Shown here: positions 8,962-20,226 of the stretch, piece after piece
Numbering within the stretch: the stretch's first letter is position 1
Layout: each line of letters starts with the position of its first letter
Assembly (NCBI GenBank): GCA_945643635.1
Contig: CALZFC010000040.1
Span: forward strand, 3,806,501 to 3,870,500
Direction: 5' to 3'
Length of the DNA: 64,000 bases
Origin: Allodiplogaster sudhausi
Lineage: Eukaryota; Nematoda; Chromadorea; Rhabditida; Diplogasteridae
Position numbers and translations under genes: made by a program
The notes under the pieces: generated by a model
What the model was told of the DNA's origin: nothing
What the model saw: only the letters and a program-made list of their open reading frames with translations
Databases searched by the model: none

Positions 8962-11355
8962 ATGGAGACTACATGGGAAGACATCCGAAGACTCGCGTCT
9001 GATCTGCAGAGAGTTCAACTCTCGCAGGTGGCACAGAAGTGAGTCTGGCCTCGTGTATCCTTCTAGATAGGATGATGTTTGATTCTCTAGTTTAGGTTGT
9101 CAGAGAGTAATTGCGTGGAAGTTGTCACTAAACTGATCAGCAGCGGCCTCATTGATGTCATCTTCACGAGGGATGGAAGTGCCTACATCACCAGGGCTCA
9201 TCTGCTCACAATGGCAAGCGATTCTTCTTTTCCTTTCGAATTCAACTACTAATAGAAGATATTCGTTATGTAGACTGATTGCTGGTAATTAAGGTGGGCA
9301 ATGAAGTGGCGGGCAGTGGAGGCCGTGTTTCCCTGGCTGGAATTGCTGCCATTCTCAATGTACACCTTGAACATGTCGAGAATGCGGCTGCTCAGCTGGC
9401 TGGGTCCTCCAAGGAATTCCTCGTCACCAATGGGGAACTCATCTCCAAGTTTGTATTTGTCTTCATTAGAGCCTTGTACATTTTGATTTGTGTGGTTTCC
9501 TTGCTCTGGAATTGCATTGTGGGGTTCCATTGATAATGCTTTGATGAAGGGAGTACATCGTCCGGCTGCATAACGAGCTGCGGAATGTGCTGGCTGCAGA
9601 GGGAGTGCGCAGCTTGTCCAGCCTCTCGCCAGTGGGATCTACCCACTGAAATGATGCTCTCACTAATCACGTAAGCCCATTCTTAAAGAATTAATCATCA
9701 AGAAGTATCTGTTAAATTTGTCGATGTATTCTATTTGAAGACCACTACCTGCCGAGTTGGAAGCAAGTATCGATGGAGATCAGATCTACACAGCAGCTCA
9801 TCTGAACTCGCAACGGGACATGCTCAAGTCACTCCTCTCCGCAGTCACCAAGGTTGATAAGTGACTGGGTTGATCTGTGCAAGAGTGATGTTCTTTTCCA
9901 GGCGAATCCAGTGTCTTCCCTCCTCGCTCGCTGCACGGTCCCCCAGTCTCGTTTCTTCTCTCTCCTGGAAGATCTTCTCTCCTCGGGTGAACTGGCTGGC
10001 CGTCTTTCTGGCTCTGCCAATTCGGCCTCTGCTTCATTCATTCCCGCCATCCATGAACGACTCGTTAATCTCTTCGTTAAGAGGCAACTACAACAAAACG
10101 AGTTTATTGGTCTGTTTTAATGAAGTCTTCTTCATCTCATGTTCTTATTCTCTCTTTCTTTCTAGTTGCTTCGCAAATGTATCTGGTTGCAGAGATGTCG
10201 ATGCTTCGTAAGTTGTCACTGGTGGATGTGAAGGCATCTCTGTCTCATCTGGTTGGCGTTGAAGTCTTCGCTGCTCTCCGCCTTCTTCCCTCGCTTGTCT
10301 GCACTGAATCTCTTTATGAGAAGTTACTCGAGTCCCTTTCTGGTTCGCTTCCTCTGCCTTCTGTTGAGAGTAAGAATCTGTTGTAAGCCTTAGATGTTAA
10401 GTAGAAGTCAAGGAGCGTGGCTACGTGAATGGCGTCGATTCGCTGGCCGAGGGGGACGCTCCTTTCTCCACTGAAGACATTCTCCAAATGCTCTCCGACC
10501 TCGCCAAAAAACACACAGTCCGTTTCCAGTTTTATTGATATATTTTTATATGATAGAATAAAGATGTTGCATTTGCAGGCAGAGAAGTGGACAGTGGAGG
10601 GTGATTTTGTCTACTCTGGTGAATATGTCAAGAAGACTCTGGAAGCAACGAACGAGAAGGTTGAGGAAAGGGCGAGAGTTCTCATCGAGAGAAAACTCGA
10701 TAAGAAGGCCAATACTGTGGTTCAGCAAGAACAGCAACAACAGGTTGACACTCTTCTGTTCTTCTCCAGCTAGTAATTGATACCTTAATTGTCTTTAACT
10801 GCCGCGCGATCTCAGTTGTAGTTCATATCTATCGTCGTTCTTCATATCTTTTTGTCGTTCTTTTACTTTTTGCGAAGCTTTGTATTTCCAGAAGAAGGCC
10901 GCTGCCATTGCTGAGGATGATGATTGGAAAGCGGATAAAAAAGTAGGGAAGGGAAAGAAGGGCGGGAAGGGAGGAGGGAAGACTTCGAAGGCAACAACAG
11001 CAACCTCGGGGCACGAGGAGAGGGAAGAGGCAGTGAGGATTCCTCTTGAAGATGTCATCGAGTGGATGGAAGGAGTGCCTGAGGGCATTAAGGATGCTGT
11101 AGCAGAGGCCATTCATTCCGAGGTTGGAGAGTCGTTGTTTAGACGGAGTGAATTCAATGAAAAGAAGAGTGGATCTGTTGAAGGTGGAGCGTCGTCTGCT
11201 GTCCCGAGTCTCCACTCTCCTCTCTTCCCGCGGGTCTGAATCAGCCGCCTTATCCAAGAAAGCCCATCAAGAGATGGTCGCCTCTGCTCTTTCTATCTAC
11301 CATCGCATTTGCATCTTTGATAGTGCAACGAATAGCTTGCCTGGTTAGTCTCTCT

Positions 11356-11402
<47 letters not shown>

Positions 11403-12222
11403 GATTCCTTCCTCCTTCAGATGGTCTAGCAAGTGACCTCAGTTCGTTTCTTCTGCGTACTCTGTGCAGTGAGCTTACAACTCATCTCCTTTCGATGGCT
11501 TGCGGTCTTCCTTCTGCGAGTCTCGCCTCGCCTAAGGTTGAGAGGGGAAGAAATGCTCTGATGTTCTCGATAATGAATTTAATGTTTGAAGCAACGGGAC
11601 GATGCAGTGAAAGGGCTGCCCGGCTCTTCTGGCCCTCCCTTCTCTTCTCTTATCACTTCACTCAAAGGCGGATCTCTCGAACAATTCCACTCCGATGTCC
11701 TCCAAGTCTCTTCGCGAGCGGTTCTTCAGCTTCCTCTCTCTTCTCCTGATAAGAGCACCAGCTTTCTACTTTAAGTGCATATTGCATAACCGATTGGATT
11801 CTCTTTCTCGAATTGATATGACTATGATTAACAGAGCGGAAGTAATCTCCTCGTACATTGCTGTTCTGAGGGAAGAAGCCTTGACCTCCCCTGAACCAGC
11901 TGCTTCCCTCCTCGCCATGGTCCTCTTCTTCCTCGCTCGATCTGGCACTCCCCTCCATGCCTCCGGCAAGTTCGTCTCCCAGCTGGTTCCCCGCCTCGAA
12001 GGAGTCATTGAAGAGGTCCTTATTATCTGTCTTTCACAGAAGTAGAAAAAAGTGCTTATTATTTGGTTACAGGAGACCTTGTCTCTGATTGGAAAGGCCC
12101 AGCGATTGGTTGTTTCTTCACTGAAGAAGAAGACAGCAGACATTGATTCGGAATTGGATTCCAACGAACTCGCAGATGTTATTGTCAAGCTGCGACTTGT
12201 CGTCGAAGCCCAGGCCAACTGA
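8962..12222 (+). CDS. ufl1: E3 UFM1-protein ligase 1 (two frame anomalies)
   Basis: UFL1 is the scaffold of the UFM1 ligase at the ER, modifying ribosomal and ER proteins. Exons: 8962-9038, 9096-9213, 9294-9448, 9550-9670, 9741-9852, 9902-10109, 10193-10369, 10408-10517, 10579-10743, 10892-11122, 11184-11343, 11421-11536, 11592-11774, 11835-12015, 12073-12222. The start METTWEDIRRLASDLQRVQL and then GGRVSLAGIAAILNVHLEHV match the UFL1 N-terminus. The Lys/Gly-rich block in exon 10 matches the basic linker, and SDLSSFLLRTLCSELTTHLL the C-terminal helices. Upstream in-frame codons exist, but the family starts at this Met. Two places need one base fewer to stay in frame: near 9625-9632 (before QWDLPTEMM) and at the end of exon 13 (a TAA stands directly before the 11775 donor). 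These may be assembly indels or real lesions. Intron 2 has a GC donor (9214). A (TC)n tract fills the intron before 11421. Confidence 0.85.
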
Positions 12223-12655
12223 CTGTTTCCTTTCTCTGTTTCACAAACTTCAGTAATTTTTCTCTGGTTCGGTGCTGCACATTTAGAGCGAAATGACTAT
12301 AGCTGTGTAACTAGCTTTTTTTGGGTTCAGTTTAATTTTGGGACTGATATTAAGCATGTTGGATTATTACTATAGATGATTTATTTTCGAGTATGAAATA
12401 TATGAAGAATTTCTTTTTAAGAGGGAGCGTGTGCTACAGCGATATCTAGAAAATAGTAATAAGAAGCCGACAATTTTATTTTAGAGTTCAAGGAAAACTG
12501 TTGGACGACGACTTGAGATAAGGATGCAATATTATTGCCAACTGCTCGACCCGTTAATATTCAATGGTATCGGTTTGAGTGTAAAAAAAAATGGGAAAGG
12601 CTAGACCAGTTCTACGGTGCTTTGGTTCACTATACTGAAGAAGAAAGGGGAGATG
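12223..12655. other. Convergent intergenic spacer (UFL1 / PAN gene)
   Basis: The 3' ends of UFL1 (+) and the PAN-domain gene (-) face each other across about 430 bases of AT-rich sequence. I find no further gene; plus-strand frames extending from here overlap the last PAN exons and are shadows. Confidence 0.7.
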
Positions 12656-15600
12656 TCACCCATCCTTGTTCGTTTGGGGCATTTGGAAGTAGACATCGAG
12701 AGAGCCTGGCAGTGGCTGAGAGTGCAGTTGAGTCTTTCCAGGCTGACTCAAGTGGCAGTTCTGCAGAACACGCTGTCTGTTATGTTCGTGGGAGCAATAC
12801 GAGGCTAACCTTGTGGTCAATCTTCGGATACCACACGGCCGACACGCAACGGAACCCGCGACGCTTCTCGGCTGTCGCACATTCCTCTCTGAGTGATAGA
12901 GAGAGAGAGAGAGAGAGAAACTAACAGGCACTCCGTGAGAGAAGACACCGACGACTTGGAAGAGACCTTGCCCGTCAGCATCCTCTCATTCACTCCTTCC
13001 ACGATTCCGCTTACTAGAACAAGGAACCGATAGATGAAAACAAATGAAGTGTTAACGAATGAAGGCAAGAAGATACAATGAATGTCGCCAGTGAGGCAGA
13101 TTCGCTCAGCATAGGTGGAGTTGAGTCGAGAGACGATGGAGCGGCCAAGGCGGAGGTCACAGCCAACGGAAGAGACTACAAAGGCAAGACTGAATGAAGA
13201 GAGTACGCATGAGTGAGAGAGAGTGAGAGAGAGAAAGAGAGAGAGAGATGAAGAGAGGCTGACCAGTCGAGAGTAGGCTCAGCATCGCAAGCTTTCGCGC
13301 ATGCCTTAGCAGAAGTGATGGCTGGCCATCTGCGGAGTGCTCCGCCGGTACGACGGGGAACATCCGAGTTGGCAAAGGATATGAAGACATGGGGAGCTCC
13401 ATGGCCACCGCAGGCATGCTAGGAGAACAATCAATCTCTCTTTCTCTCGCTCTCTCTCTCTTGCGCTCTCTCTCTCTCACTCACTCTATACAAAATACAA
13501 ACATGTACCGGGATGCTGAAGATAATGGGAGCATCGTGAAGGCTATTCTCTTCTGAGCTACTTAGTGCTTCGGGACCCTGTTGATCGTGAACAGAAGGCA
13601 ACTGAAAGGATTACATTAAGAAAAGGAAAGAGTGAGAAGACTAGCGAACAGGTTCATCTACAATTGTTGAGTCGATTCCATCGGCTTCTGCCTTGTGATG
13701 GATCTTCTTGACGTCTTCTACAGATGTGAGTGAATCGACAAACTCCTTTTCGTGTTCACGACTCGACGGGCGGACTTTCTTCTGAAGTTGAATGCCAACT
13801 TTCAACTTATTTTTTATAGGAAGTTAGGAGACAACAGACATTTATTCACGCATTACATGATATTTGCCTCGCATGGCGCTGCGTGATTAAAAAAATTAAG
13901 ATGTTGGTAATCTTACCATTGTGTCTGCCAGTTCTTCATTAGACGAAGGTGCTTGCAAAGTCTGAAAGAAGAAAACGAATTTGATGGACCCATGACTATC
14001 AAAGACCTTGTTGATCTTCTGCACTCCAAGTCGCACTTTCAATGGCCTCCTCTCTCCATTTGTATCGTCACCTAAGTCAGCTATGCAATTCATTTGCAAG
14101 CTGCTTTAAATCTCCAAATGCATTTGAAAAATTTTGTTTAAATCAAAAACAAAAAAATTTGCGAATGTATTCGCACCCGAGATTAAACGGCTTTCTGCCT
14201 CAAGCTCTCTGGCGAGTTCCTCCATATCAAAGAGATTGTCCGTGACTGCATGAGAGATTGACTCGCTTGAGATGTCCTAGAAGGGCATTCTCCCTTCACT
14301 GGGTTTCATCTATGGCCTTAGAACAGAACCTGATGACTTAGGTCATTCTCTGTCTTCTCAGCACTCTCCGCCTTCTCCTTATCACTGGCCTCCTCTTCTC
14401 TTTCCATCTTTAACTTGCGATGTGCATCAGCCGGGTCCTTGTTCGAGTGAACCTGGAAGAGGGAGAGAACAGACGAGTCCAGAACAGTGGGTCCCTCTCA
14501 CCATCCGAACATGTGTCTCAATGAGCTTAGGCGTTGCTCCTCTTGTCCGGGCAACTGCGCGGTGGAGACGGCCGATGCCTTTCTTCTCGATTCGGTGGCA
14601 GAGGTGTCAACGGGCCCAAAATTTTTGGGCCAGCCCTGCCCTGAGGGCCCAAAGTCTCGGCCTTGCCCTCCCGGAAATTTCAGGGCCTTGTAATTTTGGC
14701 CTGCCCGGCCCGGCCCTTGGGCCCGTTTGAGCACGATTTTCAAAAATGCGGGTAAAAAATTCCGATGAGCTACTATGTTCAATGCCGTGCAAAATTATAT
14801 TCAGTTAACAGTTCTACTTTATTAGTTCCATGATAAAGTCGAATTACAAGAGAAATGATCAGAGCGTTGCACGAAGAAACAGAACAAAAGTGAGAGTCAA
14901 CATTGCATTCATTAACAAGCATTAAGAGTTTGATTGAACTTCAGCAAAGAACGGATGACAAGAGAGGAGAAGACAGTGTCAGCACCAATAGTCTCTCTTT
15001 TCTCTGGAACAAGATTTCTGAGATCTGAGAAGGATCTCTCAGCTGAAGCTGTGGATGCGGGAATGGAGAACAACTGGCAGACAACACGAGAGAGCAGTGG
15101 GAAATCAGATGCGCGTTCTTTCCAAGCAAGCAAGGGGTTGTCATGGCTGTTGCCAGCCTTATCGCGGAAGCTAAAAGATGCGTTGAGGTAAGAGTCAACT
15201 TCAGAAACAACATCTTCCCCAGAGTCTTCCAGATCATCAAAGTCCGTTCTTGGGAGCTTCGGGGTTTTCGGCTGACTCCCACCAGCATTTCTACCTTCTA
15301 GCTCACGAACAAAGTCCTTCAGGGACAAGATAATCTCCCGTCGTTCAGATTCAGTTGCAAGGTTGTGCAGCTGCCTTCTCTTGGGATGTAGCAGCGTCGC
15401 CATTCGATGGAATTTCGAGATGACTCCGTCGACCTCCTTCCGCAGTATACACTTGTACGCACTCCGGGCAAGTGCGCACTGCGTCTCCGAGTCGGACGTC
15501 GCAGCGATGTTGTTAAAGCACTCCTTCAGTGCATACCACTTCGGCCACACGTCGAAGATGGTTGCAGCGTCCTTCTGAAAAGAATATACACTGAAAATAT

Positions 15601-17047
15601 TAATTAGAGCAGGAATGTTTTCATACCTGGAAGAATTGCACAAATTCTTCGAATTGGCTGAGAATGTGAAGAACATCATCAAATTCGAGGCGGTTGTACT
15701 CCACGCATACGCGTGGCCACAGTGTTCCGCGTTGGAATAATGCTCTTGACATCGAAGCTGTCAACGTTCCGTCGCTTGGCGCTTAAAAAACATACTAGCA
15801 CAACTTCTATACTCAATCAGAAGAAAACCTCTTGTCTAACCCAATTCGTAGTACAGCTTCAATCACTTCTTGCAGTCCGCTATCCTCTACTATGGAAAAG
15901 GGACGAGAGTTGGCAGCTACCCACTTGACAACAGCAGTGGAAACCTGCTGCTGTTCTTCCAGAGTTCCCGATACTGATCTTGCGGCCAGGAAGCCATCGA
16001 GACGACATTGACTCTTCCCTACATCCGCAGCTTTCTTTTTCTCATTCGTGCACTTGTCAAGGTGTCTGCTGAAAAAATTAACGAACATAGTTGATAAGCA
16101 TGAACAATCAAAAAGATGATGAAACCTGACATTCCCGCCCGCTACCATCACCAAGCGGCAACGTGTACAAATAAGCATTTGTGTTGCAACAGATGCAACT
16201 TCATCGCCATAGTAGCAGTAGTTGATGTGCTGGATTGGGACGTTCTCTTCGACCCTCTTCCTGATCCGGAAGAACAAGAAATCACGAGAGAGCAGCCGAT
16301 CCAATTGAGCATTTGCAAGGGCTTGAATCTGCTCTTTCGTGTGCTTTGAAGTTCCGTACTGCTTACCTTCAATAAACACAAGAATAAAATTTGCAATGAT
16401 CCGATATAATTTGCAAGATTAATTTAAAATTGAGAAAACCCTCACCAAAAATTTTCCTGAGAATCTTCCTATCACTTTCTGGAATGTCGTCGACAGTTAG
16501 AGGGTCCTCGTCCATTCCTTAAGAAGATATTTATACGCATACCATCTAAAATAAGTAACGCAAACATCATATAAAAGAATAAAAGAGAACCACATCAGAG
16601 CATACTTCTTGCCTCGCATTTTCGAAACTCGGGTTTTAAATATTACAGTAGCTTTAAAATGAAGTTCAATTCGGACACTTTGAATCAGACGGGGCAAATG
16701 TTTGGCATTGTTGGAGCTGGACAGGTCCGAAACTTCCATCATTATTTTTATAGGGCCCAATAGGGCCTACGGGCCGGCCCATCTTTTCTTGGGCCCTGCC
16801 CGGCCCGGCCCGGGGCTTTGGGAAAATGGGCCAGCCAGCCCTGAGGGCCGGGCAGGGCCGGGCCGGGCCGGCCGGTTGACACCTCTGTTCGGTGGTGCTG
16901 AATGGAGTGGTTATTTATGATTTGGGAGAGATTGAGAGAAGGTAAAGGAGAGAGAAAAATTGGGATGGAGAGGAGAGAGGAAGGAGATAGAGAGAAAACT
17001 AGGGAGAGAGAGGCAAAGCAAAGAGAAGAAGGGAAAGAGAGAGGAAG

Positions 17048-17088
<41 letters not shown>

Positions 17089-17282
17089 GAAGAAGAGAGA
17101 GAACCTGGCCGTGTCTGTTTCGGCTGATTCGACGATGAAATGCTTGTGGCTTCATTGGAGGAGGCGGAAGGCGGCTGACATCATTGATAGGATCCTAAAG
17201 AAGTTCTCTCAAAACACCACCCATGTACATTAATCATTTGCGGTGACCTACGCTCGCAATATACATACCCTCTTTCTATCTC

Positions 17283-17318
<36 letters not shown>

Positions 17319-18631
17319 GTTTTTATTCCTTTAACCCGTAGATAGCTGACCAGAAACTCTAGATGTTGTCCGGTAGTGCCAGCGTCGCTGTCAACCGAGA
17401 GCATGAGAGAGTGAGAGTTCTCCAGTCGCTCCTCACTCTCAGTCGGCCTTCCTTCAGTCTTATCTCTTGCCAGTTCTTCATCTGCTTATATTTATTATCT
17501 ATGTATCTCTGAGAGATATTTTTAATATTTTCTGAAGGATCGTAGATCAGATTTCCATGATCTCAATGACTTGAATCCAAAGAGAACTCGCACAAACTTC
17601 ATATGCTGCAAATGTTATTCGTTCGTTCAAATGACAGCGTTGTCCCACCTTCAATGGTATTCTCGTTGCTGTGATTGGAAGTCGCAACCTTCCTGTTCAG
17701 GAGTTCATCTTCCAATTCACGAAGGCGAACCTCGCATGGCTTCTTCTAAAAGTTTTATACTTGTATTCTTTTAATTCCAGATACATTTTCTTAGATTTTA
17801 AGGACAACCAAATGACTGCTTACATTAATTGAGCGGACAACCACGTGAATGCCATTCGCCTTATCAATTTGGGCGAAGCTCTCCAGGCGGCTAATCTCGC
17901 TGTTCGTTGGAGGAATGGCAGGCAGGAACCTTGAGAGGAAGCAAGTGAGAGAGTGAGAGAGAGAGAGTGAGAAAGAGAGAAAGCGAGAGAGAGAGAGAGA
18001 GAAAGCGAGAGAGAGAGTGAGAGAGAGTGTGAGAGAGAGAGTGAGAGAGAGAGAAAGCGAGAGAGGGCGAGAGAGAGAGAGAGAGAGAAAGAAAGCGAGA
18101 GAGAGAGAGTGAGAGAGAGAGAGTGTGAGAGAGAGAGTGAGAGAGAGAGAGTGAGAGAGAGAGAGAAAGAGAGAGGCGGGACAGGGTGTAGATGCGTCAA
18201 AAGACTAAAAGAAATGAAGACTGACTCAAAATAGTCGCGGTTGTCGTACTCAACAAGATGAAAGGGAGCAACGGTTGCTTGAATGGCAAATAAATCACAG
18301 ATTTTCCAGGACGAATCGTAAGTCAGAGAGCGGCAAGTCCAAGGAGCAGACTGGAGAGGAGGAGCAAATTGGTTTTCAAGCGCTTAAGATTACTGAAAAA
18401 CAAGCACAATAGCGGAACTCTCACCTGTTGCCTCTGGCACATCTGAAGGCACTCCTCGCAGCTGATCCCCGAGGCACGGGCGAACATTGTGGCCGTCGTC
18501 ACCGCCGTTCTCGCTTGCATACGCCAGACACTCGCATCTGACATTGAGAGAGAGAGAGAATGAGGGAGAGAGAAGCGAGAGAGAGAGCGAGAGAGAAGGA
18601 GAGAGCGAGAGAGAAAGAAGGAGACAGAGTA

Positions 18632-18676
<45 letters not shown>

Positions 18677-19318
18677 AGCGAGAGAGAGACTATGCATCTT
18701 CTGGCGTTCAGAAGAGAAGAATGAAGAATCTGTGCCGTGGTAGGAATGAAAACTACATATACCGATTCGTGAATGTTTCAGGGGACCTCATCTCAACAAT
18801 TTTCACTTAGCTACAGCTCAATGAGTTTCATGAAAATGATTGAAATTGTAAGGTGCAATTGACCGGATTTGACTTTGAAATGCGAGAAAAGTCGACGACT
18901 TGAGCGTCGATTCTTTGCCCGTTCGGGAGAGGAGACAAACTCTTCTCCACCACGTCATCCTTAATTCATCCTCTTCCCTGTCGAACATTTGCATGCAACT
19001 TCCCTATATACATAGATATTCATTGACTTGTAGATCAGAAGTATGAGGAGTTGAATAATGAGGACTGACTACACTGTGTGATTCTGGAAAGAGAGAAGAC
19101 GCGACTGGAGATTCGCTCAGAGAGAGCTCAGTGATTCCGTCGTCTTCCTCTTCAGCGGTCCTCGATTGCGTCGTTGCATCTCTTTCTTCCTCGGCTGTCT
19201 CTAAGATTCCGTCCGGAGAAAACGAACCAACACTCTTCGTTATGTCCAGCAACCTCAAATCAACCTTCTCTTCTCATGATTAATTCCTTCATGTTCTTCA
19301 CTCCTATCGTCTCTAGCC

Positions 19319-19362
<44 letters not shown>

Positions 19363-20163
19363 TTCTCTTTCTCTCTCTCTCCACGAGTAGAATTCGTGTC
19401 ACCGTCGTACTCGTCTGAATGGGGCGAGTCCAAAGACGAAACGGAGGCTGCGACTGCGCGTATTCTGCATTCAATGCACGCTAATATATGTTTTGACTTG
19501 ACACTACTCTTTCTATCTTCCCTTTATTCTTCCTTCTTCAGTTGTTCTCTTCTTATTCTGTCTTGATCGTGCTTCCTATTCTCTCACTTTCTCAGTTCCA
19601 ATTCGTCAGATCTTTCTTCACTGACATGTTAATGTCGTCTAGTGAACGAGGATTTTCCGAGGGAACTTTCCTGAAGCCAGAGAAAGTAGACGAAAAGATT
19701 ATTGCAATATTCTGACAATGTTTTGGCTGCTCGAGCAAGCGGTCTCCTGTGAGGAGCGCGAATGTCTCCGTCCGCCTCCGAAGGTGGAAATACGTCGTAA
19801 TAGATTCTGAACGATTTGGCTTATTCCGTGATAGACGACGCTCTACCGCAATCATATTCTCCCTCGTTCTCGTGCTCTCTCTCTCTCTCTCTCGCTGCAT
19901 CTCTCTTCTTTATTTCATTGTCTCGCTCTCATTCTCTCTCTCTCTCTCTAACTCGTCTGCACTGTCAGTGCCGCTCTCCTTGGCCTCCGCAGCTTTCTTC
20001 AGTTTCCTCGGCATCTCATCGTCAGCAGCCGCAACATTCACTTGGCTTTCAGATGGAGAAGTTGATGCAAGCTGGCCGATCGGGGGAAACTCACGAAGAC
20101 CGTGGACCATGCTGGAGGGTGAGAGGAAAGAGAGAGAACGAGAAAAGAGAGAGAGAGAGAAAC

Positions 20164-20226
<63 letters not shown>

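Noticed and set aside
11123..11183. Apparent second frameshift in UFL1 exon 10
   Set aside because: A 61-base GT-AG intron here (GAG|GTTGGA to GTTGAAG|GTG) restores the frame and aligns with the UFL1 C-terminal helices.
12535..12924. Plus-strand frame at the 3' end of UFL1
   Set aside because: It overlaps in antisense the last PAN-domain exons, which have conserved Cys spacing and phase.
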